In this document: in pieces, positions 8,182 through 17,731 of the stretch
Numbering within the stretch: the stretch's first letter is position 1
How the letters are laid out: the number at the start of each line of letters is the position of its first letter
Source: Chryseobacterium wanjuense
GTDB lineage: Bacteria; Bacteroidota; Bacteroidia; Flavobacteriales; Weeksellaceae
Assembly: GCF_900111495.1 (NCBI RefSeq)
Contig: NZ_FOIU01000001.1
Span: 2,580,150 to 2,644,149 of the forward strand
Direction: 5' to 3'
Length of the DNA: 64,000 nucleotides
Program-made: the position numbers and the translations under genes
The notes under the pieces: generated by a model
Databases searched by the model: none
Seen by the model: only the letters and a program-made list of their open reading frames with translations
Told to the model about the DNA's origin: nothing

Positions 8182-9207
8182 ATGGCACAGTTAGATTACA
8201 TAAAGGAGATTGCAAAGTATGGTCTTGAAAATGATCAGGAGAGATTGTTATCTGTACTAAATGATTTAATTGAGCATTCCAAACAAACAAAAAAGCTAAA
8301 TTTCGCAATTCAGCTACAATCGATTTTAAAAGATTCCTTAAGAGTTCAAAAGACAAGCGGTCTTACTACAGTAGGCTCTGAAACTCATCTTACCAGAATT
8401 GAAGATAAGGAATTATCCGACCTTATTTTAGAAAAAATCACATCAGATTATTCATTAGATAATATTATTGCCAATAATAAAATTCATAGTGAATTAGAAT
8501 TTTTTATTGAGGAACATCAAAAAATAGAAATCCTAAGACAATTTGATTTACCCGTTTCTAATAAATTATTACTGTATGGACCGTCGGGCTGTGGGAAGAC
8601 TTTAGCCTCTTATGTTATAGCAGGCGAACTGCAAAAAATGATGGTGGTTATCAATTTGGGAGCAATAGTATCCTCTAAATTAGGTGAAACCAGCAAAAAT
8701 TTATCTAAAATATTCAAAAAATCCGCTACTGAAGACTGTATTATTTTTCTTGATGAATTTGACAGCTTAGGCAAAATTAGAGATTACAGCCAAGATCATG
8801 GCGAAATGAAAAGAGTAGTTAATACTATTCTTCAACTATTTGATTACCTACCGCAAAGTAGTATAGTTATTGCTGCCACCAATCAAAAGGATATGTTGGA
8901 TGAAGCTCTGTTAAGAAGATTTGATAATATTATTGGGTTCGAACTGCCTAACGAAAGTGAAATTAAGAAATTAATTGATCTGATTTTAGTAAATGGTAAT
9001 TTTAAATTTGATAATAAAACAGTCGCAAATAAAATAATTAAAGCTGCTGTTGGCTTATCATATTATAGCATTCAAAAAACTTTAATTACCGCAATAAAGC
9101 GCTCATTGTTTGCTGCGTCAGAAATCAACAAAGTTCTTGCAGCACAGATAAGTACATCTATTTGGAAAAACCTGATTGAAGTAGAGAAACATTCTTTAAA
9201 CATTTAA
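8182..9207 (+). CDS. AAA+ ATPase, IetA-like (IetAS anti-phage system)
   Basis: A 341-residue protein of the FtsH/proteasomal AAA type: Walker A 'GPSGCGKT' about residue 135, Walker B 'CIIFLDEFDSLG', second-region-of-homology part 'VVIAATNQKDMLDEALLRRFDN', with the arginine pair at the end. The N-terminal 110 residues are helical and may bind the partner. The neighbour on the other strand is a large subtilisin-family protease, and an AAA ATPase plus S8 protease is the composition of the IetAS defence system. Its stop overlaps the protease stop by 12 bases in tail-to-tail orientation, unlike a cotranscribed pair. Function as part of IetAS is inferred from the pairing. Confidence 0.75.
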   Translation: MAQLDYIKEIAKYGLENDQERLLSVLNDLIEHSKQTKKLNFAIQLQSILKDSLRVQKTSGLTTVGSETHLTRIEDKELSDLILEKITSDYSLDNIIANNKIHSELEFFIEEHQKIEILRQFDLPVSNKLLLYGPSGCGKTLASYVIAGELQKMMVVINLGAIVSSKLGETSKNLSKIFKKSATEDCIIFLDEFDSLGKIRDYSQDHGEMKRVVNTILQLFDYLPQSSIVIAATNQKDMLDEALLRRFDNIIGFELPNESEIKKLIDLILVNGNFKFDNKTVANKIIKAAVGLSYYSIQKTLITAIKRSLFAASEINKVLAAQISTSIWKNLIEVEKHSLNI

Positions 9208-11634
9208 GTCATCAGCCTCCAAAATCGTATCAAGATCATTAATTACTACAACATCATTAATTAGCTGTATTTCGTCATAAAGTTTTCCTTTACTATCCTT
9301 TATAGTTTCTTCAATTGTTAATACTAAGGAAAAAGGAAATTCTGTGGGATAATTTTCTGGTAAGCTTCCAACAATTTGTTCTGATAACTTTGCATGGATA
9401 GCCAGCTTAAATGTAGACTCTTCTTTTTTAAGATCTGTAACATTAACGCTAAGAGAAATTTTTTGACTGTTTGAATATGGTAAAGGTTTCGAAACAAATC
9501 TTCCATTTTCAGACCAAGAAAGATTATTTCTCAATTTAGACTTAAGTACATTGTCTGGTTTCATTATATCATCAGCAGTTTGATTTTTGAAGATACTGAA
9601 TGCCATATGTATTGGATTATAGGAAAGTTGATTATTTTTAATAGGTAAAAATTTAAAACACAAAGTAGCAGTTATTTTTAATATCCCACTTTTCTTTCCG
9701 AGCTCTTCACTTATCAAATAGTCGGGGAAATTGATAGGATATATTTTAATTTTCCCATGACTTATTATATCTTCTAATATTAGTGTTGCTGAATTTTCAT
9801 CTGAGTATAGGCTTCTTAGCTCATTTACTACACCATGTCCTACCACTCTGTTTAGTAGTTTCGAAACTCCATTATCAAATTGTATATAATTTAATGATGC
9901 TCCATTGATAATTAAAGCTTTAATACTTTCGTTAGTAAGATGTGGATAGTTCTTTATTAACCTAGCAGCTAGATTTGCAGTTAATGGTGCGGCAAAGCTT
10001 GTACCTACCTCTTGCATGACTCCTATATTTGATTTAGCTGAAAGTAATGTTAGTGCTGGCTCATCAAGCCAATCTAAAGTATTTTCATCATAATATCCAA
10101 TGTCTCCACCACTTTCAATAACATCAGGTCTAAAGTAATTCTGATTATTTTTTTTCAAATTATATATAGCTGACAGATCAACATGCCCCTTTCTAGTATA
10201 TAATGCCGGAAACTCACGTCCTGATGCAATACCTAGAAACGCACCATCTTTTAGATTATCAGCTGAAGCACCAACTACAAAATTATTGAGACTATCTGCT
10301 GGAGTCGACAAGTTAGTGTGCTCATTATTGAAATAGTCTAGATCATAGTTGGTATTCTCTGCAATACAATCTTCGTTGTTACCAGTACATATAAAAATTA
10401 GACTATTTGTTTCATATGCAAATTTATCAAGTGCATATGTATAGTCAGAAAATGCTTCGTTCGTACTCATATGACAGCTATAGCAAGTAGTTAAAGTAAA
10501 GAGTCTAATATATGGATATTTAGATTTAACTGAATAAAGCATTTCCAAAAGTTTCAGTTCAGAAATAAATCCGTTACCACTATCGCTGATTTTTATGGAT
10601 AGTAATTTTGCATCGGCTTTGATTTCTCCTTCAAAATTATTTCTGTGATTTAATTTACCTAGGGCAACTAATCCACCCACTGCGGTACCGTGCCCTAATC
10701 CACGTCGACCAGCCTGATCCACAAGAGGGCTACCCGCAAGAGTAAAAGTAGCATCATTTAACAATATTGTAGCTAATGCGCTATCTTGTGAAATTCCAGT
10801 ATCAATAATGCCTACCACAGGCAAATCTTCTTCGGCATTCGATATTTCAAAACCGAATTCACGTCGAACTGTATTAAAACCTCCTGGTCTCACAGTGGTA
10901 AAAGCAGAACAAGTAGCGCTTTCAATGATATCAAAATTTGAAACTATTTTTTGTATTTGATCAGGAGTAATATCGTGTAATTCAATCCGATCACTTTCAA
11001 CATTATAGTAGTAATGAATATTATTTTTGTTAAGATAATTAAACAGATTATCTAAAATTCCGTACTTTAATTTGCTATCTAATGGTAGATCTATTAGAGA
11101 TAAATAAACTATCTCTCCTAAATGTTCCATAGAAAATTTTAGAATATCACGCGCTCTCAAAAGCTTAAAATTCGAGATATATTTAATATTTGCAGAATAC
11201 TTAACAAACTTTTTATCAATTTCATTTTGTGTGAAATTGATAATGTCATTGATGAAATTTTGAAATTTTTCTTTATTGACAACAGCAAATAAGCCTCTTT
11301 TCGCAAAATCGTAAAAAGCAACACCTTCTAGACCATAGTCATTATAATAGACTGAGAAATATTTTTTTATTTCAAAAAGTCCCTGAAAACTTATTTCAAC
11401 GTAATCAATATCAATTGGAACCTCCAACTTGTGATCCCTCTCTTCATATTTTCTAATAATATCACGTTCAAATTTCCTCAAATTGCTTCGTAATACAGAG
11501 GCCAACATAAAATAGTTTTTAGAAGTATTTTCTTTTTCACCATTATTACCGTCGAAGCCATAATTGTACTTGAAATCTGCAATTTCAGATAATTGTTTTT
11601 CACTCAAAAATTTTAGATGAGATTTTTTACTCAT
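9196..11634 (-). CDS. S8 (subtilisin-family) protease, IetS-like
   Basis: An 812-residue protein with the full serine-protease triad: Asp in 'VVGIIDTGIS' (about residue 279), His in 'GHGTAVGG' (about 314) and Ser in 'GTSFAAPLTA' (about 546). There is no signal peptide; the N-terminal about 260 residues are an unassigned, charged domain, and about 230 residues follow the protease domain. A cytoplasmic subtilisin with long flanks beside an AAA ATPase matches IetS of the IetAS anti-phage system. The protease presumably cleaves host or phage targets once the ATPase senses infection (inference). It ends inside the last codons of the ATPase gene on the opposite strand. Confidence 0.78.
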   Translation of the reverse strand: MSKKSHLKFLSEKQLSEIADFKYNYGFDGNNGEKENTSKNYFMLASVLRSNLRKFERDIIRKYEERDHKLEVPIDIDYVEISFQGLFEIKKYFSVYYNDYGLEGVAFYDFAKRGLFAVVNKEKFQNFINDIINFTQNEIDKKFVKYSANIKYISNFKLLRARDILKFSMEHLGEIVYLSLIDLPLDSKLKYGILDNLFNYLNKNNIHYYYNVESDRIELHDITPDQIQKIVSNFDIIESATCSAFTTVRPGGFNTVRREFGFEISNAEEDLPVVGIIDTGISQDSALATILLNDATFTLAGSPLVDQAGRRGLGHGTAVGGLVALGKLNHRNNFEGEIKADAKLLSIKISDSGNGFISELKLLEMLYSVKSKYPYIRLFTLTTCYSCHMSTNEAFSDYTYALDKFAYETNSLIFICTGNNEDCIAENTNYDLDYFNNEHTNLSTPADSLNNFVVGASADNLKDGAFLGIASGREFPALYTRKGHVDLSAIYNLKKNNQNYFRPDVIESGGDIGYYDENTLDWLDEPALTLLSAKSNIGVMQEVGTSFAAPLTANLAARLIKNYPHLTNESIKALIINGASLNYIQFDNGVSKLLNRVVGHGVVNELRSLYSDENSATLILEDIISHGKIKIYPINFPDYLISEELGKKSGILKITATLCFKFLPIKNNQLSYNPIHMAFSIFKNQTADDIMKPDNVLKSKLRNNLSWSENGRFVSKPLPYSNSQKISLSVNVTDLKKEESTFKLAIHAKLSEQIVGSLPENYPTEFPFSLVLTIEETIKDSKGKLYDEIQLINDVVVINDLDTILEADDLNV

Positions 11635-11793
11635 GGAAAGAAGTTATTAGTTTTATGTGCTCTTTACTGTTTTAAGCCTGTAATAGTAGTAAAGATAGCA
11701 AAAATAAAATTGCAAAAGTATATAAATTAACAATTTAAGAGTTTTATCAACAATTTTAATAATGGATAATAATGCTGCGATTTATTATATTAG

Positions 11794-13878
11794 CTAATCA
11801 TTATCAAACTCAAATAATACCGTTAAATCATCTTTGATACTTAAGTAAGCATCAAACTTTTTACCGTTTTTGCTTTTCATATCTTTGATTAATGATGTTT
11901 TGTTTTGAGTTAATAGTAAAGTAAGATCTTTACTACTGAGTTGTACTCCGCATATAGTTCTGAAGAGAATCCAACCGCATTGTTCATCTGGGCATTTGAC
12001 AATTTTATCCTTGATAATAAGATTATGTTGTTGGCATTTGGGGCATTTTAATTGTGGGATGTTTTCTTGGGGAATATGAAGTGATAAAAGTTCGTTGGTG
12101 ATTTCAGTTGTATAGTGTTGGATGTCGTTCATGAATTGGTTTTTACTGAGTTCACCTTTTTCAATTCTTTCCAGTGCGAGTTCCCATTCTGCGGTCATTT
12201 GGACATTGGCTATTTTTTTGTCTTTGACAAAGTTGTAAACCTGCAAGCCTTTATCTGTAGGATGCAACGTTTTGCTTTTCCTGATAATATAGTTTCTGCT
12301 GAGCAGCGTTTCGATAATGGAAGCTCTGGTGGCTGGGGTTCCAATGCCGATATTGGAGAGTGCTTTTTGTTCTTCTTTGTTTTCAATAGATCGGCCTGCA
12401 TTTTCCATGGCTGATAAAAGGTCAGCTTCAGTAAAAAGTTTGGGAGGTTGCGTTACTTTTTCCAGTAGTTCGGTTTTTGATATCTTCAGCTCATCTCCTG
12501 TTTTGAATTCCGGAAGTTCAGTAAGGACTTCATTTTTATTATTGGAATTTTCATTGTCAGAAAGAATCCCTTTGATGACTCGCCAGCCTTTGTTGAGTAT
12601 TTTTGAGCCCTTGATCTGGAATTCGTAATGATGGACTTTTATCTGGATTTGGGTGACTTGCTTTGTACAGGTGTGGGATAGTGATTCCAACAAGCGGTAA
12701 GCAATCATATCATAAATGGCTTTTTCCGTAGCGCTAAGTGCAGAAGGTGTTTTGGTTGTTATGAGTAATCCGTGATGGTCGGTAACTTTTAGATCATTAA
12801 CGATCCGCTTGTTGAAGTTTCCGAATTTTAAATGGGTTATGGCTGTTTTGAAGGGTTCGGTCTGATTCAGTATTCTGACCAGCTCAGGAATATCAGTCCA
12901 TACATCTTCAGGAATATACTTGCTGCCGGTTCTGGGGTAAGTGATGAACTGTTTCTCATAGAGGCTTTGGGCTGTTTGTAAAACCTCATCAGCAGAAAGC
13001 CCCAGTTTTCTGTTGGCTTCTTTCTGTAATTCTGTGAGGTCGAAAAGTAATGGAGATTGCTCCTGTACTGTTTTAACAGATACATCTTCCACAACAGCTC
13101 TACCCTCCCGCTCTATAATCTTTTGGATTTGTTCTGCCTGCTTTTTTTCTTCCCATTGTAATAGTGAAAGACTGGTGAAATCTGTATATTCTTTTCTGTG
13201 ACTCAGCTGGATTTGAAAGTATTTTTGCTTGATGAAGTTTTGATGCTGAAGAAACCGTTGACAGATTAAAGCCAGCGTTGGGGTCTGCACTCTGCCTAAT
13301 GAATAAACATCTTGGTTCCCTGCGATGGTTAATGCCTGGGTAGCATTGATGCCTACCAGCCAGTCTGCTTCACTTCTGGCTTTAGCAGCTTCATATAAAC
13401 CGTCAAAGGTATCGCCAGGCTGAAGATTCTTAAAACCTTCCTGTATTGCCTTTTCGGTAAGGGAACTGATCCAAAGTCTTTCAAAAGGTTTGTTGCATTG
13501 TAGGTAGTGATAGATATAGCGGAAGATCAACTCTCCTTCCCTTCCTGCATCGGTGGCGACTATGATACTGCTGCATTGATTGATGACTTGTTTTATAGTG
13601 TTGAGTTGTTTTAAAGCGGAAGAATCTGGCTGATAGCCCTTTACTTTCTTTAGTTTTTTGGGAGTTAGAATAAAAGGGTTGGGAAAGATAGGTAAAGAGG
13701 CTTTGTTAAAGCCTCTTATACCATAATCCTCCGGCATTCCTAATGTGATCAGATGTCCTAATGCCCAGGTGACACAATAGCAGTTACCGGATAAGTAACC
13801 ATCTTTCTTTTCATGAGCTCCTAATAATTGTGCGATTTCTCTTGCTACACTCGGTTTTTCAGCGATGATTGCTTTCAT
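11794..13878 (-). CDS. topB: DNA topoisomerase III (conjugative-element type)
   Basis: A 694-residue type IA topoisomerase. The Toprim start 'MKAIIAEKPSVAREIAQLLG' and 'ATDAGREGELIFRYI' are followed by 'SLGRVQTPTLALI' and the active-site tyrosine in 'QFITYPRTGSKYIP'. A C-terminal zinc-ribbon 'CPKCQQ...CPDEQCGW' and a short tail follow. It relaxes and decatenates DNA via a covalent 5' phosphotyrosine. This form is regularly found with a DUF3945 protein in Bacteroidota integrative conjugative elements, as here: the upstream gene (13899-15338) is 20 bases away on the same strand. Confidence 0.92.
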   Translation of the reverse strand: MKAIIAEKPSVAREIAQLLGAHEKKDGYLSGNCYCVTWALGHLITLGMPEDYGIRGFNKASLPIFPNPFILTPKKLKKVKGYQPDSSALKQLNTIKQVINQCSSIIVATDAGREGELIFRYIYHYLQCNKPFERLWISSLTEKAIQEGFKNLQPGDTFDGLYEAAKARSEADWLVGINATQALTIAGNQDVYSLGRVQTPTLALICQRFLQHQNFIKQKYFQIQLSHRKEYTDFTSLSLLQWEEKKQAEQIQKIIEREGRAVVEDVSVKTVQEQSPLLFDLTELQKEANRKLGLSADEVLQTAQSLYEKQFITYPRTGSKYIPEDVWTDIPELVRILNQTEPFKTAITHLKFGNFNKRIVNDLKVTDHHGLLITTKTPSALSATEKAIYDMIAYRLLESLSHTCTKQVTQIQIKVHHYEFQIKGSKILNKGWRVIKGILSDNENSNNKNEVLTELPEFKTGDELKISKTELLEKVTQPPKLFTEADLLSAMENAGRSIENKEEQKALSNIGIGTPATRASIIETLLSRNYIIRKSKTLHPTDKGLQVYNFVKDKKIANVQMTAEWELALERIEKGELSKNQFMNDIQHYTTEITNELLSLHIPQENIPQLKCPKCQQHNLIIKDKIVKCPDEQCGWILFRTICGVQLSSKDLTLLLTQNKTSLIKDMKSKNGKKFDAYLSIKDDLTVLFEFDND

Positions 13879-13898
13879 ATGATGGATTTAGATGTTTA

Positions 13899-15338
13899 TT
13901 ATAGTTTTCGTCCTCTTGGTTTTCTAACCTTTTTTTGCTGGTCTTCCTGCTGTTGACTGGCAGGCTGCTGCTGTTTGGATTCTAAAGGCTCCTTCACATT
14001 TTTAGTAGCTTCATTGGTTTTACCCTGGGTATTACCCGCAGTTTGAGTCTTATGATCTTCTGTAGGCTTTGCTTTTTCTTTGAGCTTATTAGGATGAGTG
14101 AATGAAAAGTCGGTTTTGGAAGTTTCTTTGTTGAAGGTAATATAACCTTGATAGGTTTTACCTTTAGCATCGGTAAGACCGTCAACGTACACGGTTTGCC
14201 CTGCTTTGAACTTTTCATATTGTGAATCATCCAGTTCTTTTCCTCTGAATATTTTGGGTGCTTCTTGAGCCGTATGCTGAGTTTGCTGTTGATTGTGTTG
14301 TTGTCTTTGTTGCGGTGTCTGATTATTATTGAACAGAAATTCCACATACCGCTTATCTGCATTGAACTGTACGGTTGCATTGAACAATTCTCCTTTTTTA
14401 GAAGTCATCCCTTCAAGATACAATGGTCCTCCTTCCAATAGGGTTTGTTTCTGATGTTCATCAAGCCTAATTCCTTTGATTTCATCAGGGATTTTCATGT
14501 ACTCCGCTCTGTAAGCAACCAATTCATTGGTTAAACGGTCACGGCTGATCACTGATGGAATGATTTCATCCGTTTTAGGATTGACAAGATCTACTAACCG
14601 ACCCATATTCCCGGTTTCTTTCAGATTCTTCTTGTCTTCATCCGTGAACTGATGACCCAGAAATTTATTATTGAGGCTGGGCTCTTTTCGGATTCCATGC
14701 AGATGAACGGCAACCTGTCCTGTATCTCCTGTTTGAAGAGATAACCGGACATCCATCTTACTAACCGCCGTTCCCAGATTAATAGTAATCGGAATTAATG
14801 TATTGGTTTTAAAACCTCTAAGTAATGCATCCATCGCATTCATTTTTTCAAGCTTCTCCTGATTAAGTCCGAATTTTCCCATCGTTTTCCAGTCGATCTG
14901 TTCCGGCTGAAAACGATATTCCTGATTTTCTGTGTTGTTGTCCATTGTATTTTGATTTTTTGGATTGTTATTGTGTATTTCGTAGTCCTTCAGCTTTTCT
15001 TTTTCTGCAGGTGATGCCTCATCAACATACTTTTGAAGATCCTTAGCGGTATTGACGGCATCGTATTCCGAAACTTTGAAAAAGTTGAAATGCGTGGGAT
15101 TTTTAAGCTGCCGGTAAAAATTCGAAAAGAAGTTGGAGAATAGATCGCCGTGCTTATCAACGCTGATCAGCGGCTCATTATCTTTTTTTTCTTGTGGAGG
15201 AACCTTTTGAAGGTTTCCATCTTTATCAATTCCTTTGACCATCTCAACCTGATTGGTATGAATGTTCAGGACAAGGAGTGTGTCTGTTGATGGTTTGAGT
15301 TCACTAGGTTCCTGATGGTTTATCAATTCATTTTCCAT
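13899..15338 (-). CDS. DUF4099/DUF3945 protein of conjugative elements
   Basis: A 479-residue, highly charged soluble protein. Residues about 150-230 ('WKTMGKFGLNQEKLEKMNAMDALLRGF...') match DUF4099; two DUF3945 units follow ('IRLDEHQKQTLLEGGPLYLEGM' and 'GKELDDSQYEKFKAGQTVYVDGL'). The C-terminus is Gln- and Lys-rich and ends 'KKVRKPRGRKL', suggesting nucleic-acid contact. The family has no established biochemical role but travels with topB in Bacteroidota ICEs. It probably heads the topB operon. Confidence 0.85.
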   Translation of the reverse strand: MENELINHQEPSELKPSTDTLLVLNIHTNQVEMVKGIDKDGNLQKVPPQEKKDNEPLISVDKHGDLFSNFFSNFYRQLKNPTHFNFFKVSEYDAVNTAKDLQKYVDEASPAEKEKLKDYEIHNNNPKNQNTMDNNTENQEYRFQPEQIDWKTMGKFGLNQEKLEKMNAMDALLRGFKTNTLIPITINLGTAVSKMDVRLSLQTGDTGQVAVHLHGIRKEPSLNNKFLGHQFTDEDKKNLKETGNMGRLVDLVNPKTDEIIPSVISRDRLTNELVAYRAEYMKIPDEIKGIRLDEHQKQTLLEGGPLYLEGMTSKKGELFNATVQFNADKRYVEFLFNNNQTPQQRQQHNQQQTQHTAQEAPKIFRGKELDDSQYEKFKAGQTVYVDGLTDAKGKTYQGYITFNKETSKTDFSFTHPNKLKEKAKPTEDHKTQTAGNTQGKTNEATKNVKEPLESKQQQPASQQQEDQQKKVRKPRGRKL

Positions 15339-15436
15339 TGTATTTCATTTAATGGAACCAAAATATAGGCTCAATTAAGAGTATTCTAAAGGTTGGAATG
15401 GTGATGAATAATTTGGCTGTAGATGTCTTATTACCA

Positions 15437-15718
15437 TCAAGAGTTTAAACATTCTCTGATTAATTGATGGACATCCGAAAGCTTATAGTACAGCTTTCCA
15501 CTAATGGTATAGTATGGCAGCTTTTTATCAGTCCGGTACCGCTGTAATGATCGGGAACTTATCTTTAAAAGCTGTAAAACATCCTGGTTATCTAAAAGCT
15601 GTTCCCCGTCTATTTCTATAAATCTGGATTGGTTCTTAAGCATCTGCTCTTTCAGTAGGTCAAATCTTTCCATGATTCTCTCCATCCAGACTATAAACTC
15701 TGTTCTTTCGATATTCAT
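15437..15718 (-). CDS. Excisionase-like helix-turn-helix protein
   Basis: About 93 residues from the ATG at 15718 (MNIERTEFIVWMERIM); an upstream in-frame ATG at 15760 would add an unlikely hydrophobic tail. The C-terminal 'LLDNQDVLQLLKISSRSLQRYRTDKKLPYYTISGKLYYKLSDV' is the winged HTH_17/MerR-like fold used by excisionases and small regulators of Bacteroidota mobile elements. It is on the same strand as, and upstream of, the DUF3945-topB pair. Confidence 0.8.
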   Translation of the reverse strand: MNIERTEFIVWMERIMERFDLLKEQMLKNQSRFIEIDGEQLLDNQDVLQLLKISSRSLQRYRTDKKLPYYTISGKLYYKLSDVHQLIRECLNS

Positions 15719-15870
15719 AATGGTGATTTTTATGATTGTTGGTGATGTAAAATTGATCAACAGAAATCATATAAAATCACTACTTTTTCGTAGTACCGAA
15801 AAGAATTTTGCTTTAAGTGATAAATATTTACTTAAAAAATATCGATATTTACAATAAAATATGAAAGACT

Positions 15871-16137
15871 ATGGGCTTAACTGAAAAGCTTTTTGGAAAT
15901 GGTGCTGAAAGATTTTCAGACTGTGTTGAAATTAAAATAGCAGAACTTAAGGAAAAACATAAGGATTTTCTTTCTGAAGAAAAAATCGATCTTTCAACAG
16001 CGTATATGATTACTTTCGGACAGTCTGGAAGCGGTAGAGTTGGATTTAACAGGATACAAGACATCTCCCTTGAGATTGATTCGGAAATTGATCGAATTTT
16101 ACATGAATGTGCCCAAGAGCATTTACAAAAACTATAG
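15871..16137 (+). CDS. Small conserved-looking protein, function unknown (88 aa)
   Basis: The protein begins MGLTEKLFGNGAERF, is acidic with a helical N-terminal half and ends in a helix 'EIDSEIDRILHECAQEHLQKL'. No domain is recognised. It is preceded by an AT-rich leader divergent from the HTH gene and converges on alkB. Coding is supported by uninterrupted frame, normal amino-acid composition and a sensible gap on both sides; the opposite frame over the same bases looks like a shadow. Confidence 0.6.
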   Translation: MGLTEKLFGNGAERFSDCVEIKIAELKEKHKDFLSEEKIDLSTAYMITFGQSGSGRVGFNRIQDISLEIDSEIDRILHECAQEHLQKL

Positions 16138-16160
16138 CACATTCCAAGTACAGTTGATTT

Positions 16161-16766
16161 TTAAGACTTTATTAATCTAAAAGTCATATTAATTCGTTCT
16201 TTCATTCGTATGGTTGATTTCGCAATACGATGTTCCCAGTTTTCCTGAAGATCGCCTTTCATGATAAGCAGTGATCCATGAGGGAGTGGCAGACAGTATT
16301 TGCTCGAATGATGGTCTTTTTTTCTGAAATCAAAATTTCTGGTTTGTCCAAGGCTGATGGATGCAATGACAGGTCGTTTTCCATATCGGCTTTCCTTATC
16401 CCGATGCCAGGCAACGGAATCATTTTGGTCACGATATAGATTTAACAGAACCCCATTGAACTGACAGTCAAATTCCTTCTCAATTCTTTGTTTTAATGAA
16501 AACAATTCAGGAGTCCATGGATTGGTTGGCTTTTTATTTTCCTCTGAATCACTATATTTTGAATCGCCATACCAGCCCGTTAATCTTGGAGTAAGCACCA
16601 CCTTATCATACATTTTTTGAGTACGCTGTTCCCAGATCGCAGTATCTAATAATTTGTTTCTAAGTAGGTCAGCTTCTTCCCGATTCAGGAAATTCTCTCT
16701 GTATTCCAAAAGGTCTTTTGGAAACTCATACAAATCTTCTGCATCAAATAAACTAAGCTGACTCAT
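16161..16766 (-). CDS. alkB: AlkB-family alpha-ketoglutarate-dependent dioxygenase
   Basis: A 201-residue protein with the iron ligands H121 and D123 ('WHRDKE') and H179 ('WEHR'), and the oxoglutarate-binding arginines R191 and R197 in 'RINMTFR'. 'TPRLTGWYGD' is the nucleotide-recognition lid typical of the family. It removes methyl or etheno lesions from DNA bases by oxidation. It lies next to an SOS-type repressor and two repair polymerases, supporting a DNA damage role and possibly joint regulation. A 9-bp-arm palindrome lies 33-54 bases upstream of the ATG (16799-16820). Confidence 0.9.
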   Translation of the reverse strand: MSQLSLFDAEDLYEFPKDLLEYRENFLNREEADLLRNKLLDTAIWEQRTQKMYDKVVLTPRLTGWYGDSKYSDSEENKKPTNPWTPELFSLKQRIEKEFDCQFNGVLLNLYRDQNDSVAWHRDKESRYGKRPVIASISLGQTRNFDFRKKDHHSSKYCLPLPHGSLLIMKGDLQENWEHRIAKSTIRMKERINMTFRLIKS

Positions 16767-16868
16767 TGTAATTTTTCTTTAAATCATTTAACTTTGTCTT
16801 ATTCCGTTTCTACGGAATAATTTTTTTTCATCATTTGTGTTTTTACTTCCCTTCGGGGAAGTTTTTTG
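16766..16868 (+). ncRNA. Candidate small RNA with promoter, palindrome and UUCG-loop terminator
   Basis: On the + strand a TTG (16766-16768), 20-base spacer and TAACTTTG (16789-16796) form a good promoter with no protein gene behind it. Downstream are a palindrome (16799-16807 with 16812-16820, then eight T) and a perfect terminator ACTTCCC/GGGAAGT with TTCG loop (16845-16862) followed by T. The transcript would be about 65 nt. Alternatively the first palindrome is an operator for alkB. Confidence 0.35.
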
Positions 16869-16893
16869 ATTATGCCATGTACTCAAAATGGAT

Positions 16894-17670
16894 TTAATTC
16901 TTATCTCCTATTCTGTCTTTGATCTGTTTGATATCGGTTTTAATTTCCGTGATAAAGTTTTGAATATGATGTTCTGCAAATTCATCAGGCTCATATTCTT
17001 TGGTAGTAATACTACAGGCAAATTCCCAGATTTCTTTAATTTCAGGTAATGGAATTTTATAAGGCTCATAAAATTGATTGTCAGCCTTCACCCATATACC
17101 ATCTGCTTCATGAAACTGAAATCTTTTGTAACTGATACCATCATTGGTGGTAATGAAAACATACGTTCTGTCCGTTTTAAGGTCAGATAGATTTTCTACG
17201 TATTTTCCCACGATATAGGTTCCGTTCTTATAGGGGGGCATTGAATCTCCGTCAGCTGGAAATGCCCTGAACTTACCCCCTTTTAAAAAAGGTAATGATA
17301 TGGTCTCCAGATTTTCTATGTATTCCGGATCTCCATAGCCATTCAAATAGCCCATAGAAGCTTTTTGGGGAATAATCTCTATCTGATTGTTTCCATCCTG
17401 ATCAACCTTTATAGGCAGAACAATCCTATTCTCAGGAAGCTCCATGAGTTCCTCGATAGAAAATTTTCTGACATCTACAGTTAGCAACAGGTCGATGCTA
17501 ATGTTATAGAATTTTGAAATTCTAAGCAATATTTCAATTGGAGGTTCTGTTCTGCCATATTCATAGGCGACATATCTGGATCGGGTAAGAATTAATACAT
17601 CTGCCAGCTCTTGCTGAGTCATATTTTTCTTCCCTCTCAAAAACACGATGTTATCAGAGAATTTTGACAT
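16894..17670 (-). CDS. XRE HTH plus S24 peptidase-like repressor (LexA/CI type)
   Basis: About 258 residues from the ATG at 17670 (MSKFSDNIVFLRG); the frame extends to 17691 only through TTG codons. The N-terminal HTH 'MTQQELADVLILTRSRYVAYEYGRTEPP' is followed by a linker with 'KASMGYLNGYGDPEYI' and an S24 domain with the catalytic serine in 'ADGDSMPPY' and lysine in 'ISYKRF'. Such proteins repress SOS-type genes and are inactivated by RecA-stimulated self-cleavage; the usual cleavage dipeptide is probably in the ASMGYL stretch. It is divergent from dinB-dnaE, its likely targets, over a 61-base gap. Confidence 0.85.
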   Translation of the reverse strand: MSKFSDNIVFLRGKKNMTQQELADVLILTRSRYVAYEYGRTEPPIEILLRISKFYNISIDLLLTVDVRKFSIEELMELPENRIVLPIKVDQDGNNQIEIIPQKASMGYLNGYGDPEYIENLETISLPFLKGGKFRAFPADGDSMPPYKNGTYIVGKYVENLSDLKTDRTYVFITTNDGISYKRFQFHEADGIWVKADNQFYEPYKIPLPEIKEIWEFACSITTKEYEPDEFAEHHIQNFITEIKTDIKQIKDRIGDKN

Positions 17671-17688
17671 TGTTACAATTTTAGACAA

Positions 17689-17727
17689 CAAAAATACAAA
17701 ATTTGTTTCAAAACGTAACTAATTTTG
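17689..17727. promoter_or_regulatory. Divergent promoter/operator between the S24 repressor and dinB
   Basis: On the minus strand TATTTTTG (17689-17696) is a -7 box for the repressor gene. On the + strand TAATTTTG (17720-17727) is a box-like sequence only 4 bases before the dinB ATG, which would give a near leaderless message. Between them lies the palindrome ACAAA-A-TTTGT (17696-17706), a plausible repressor site. Assignments are tentative. Confidence 0.4.
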
Positions 17728-17731
17728 TCAC

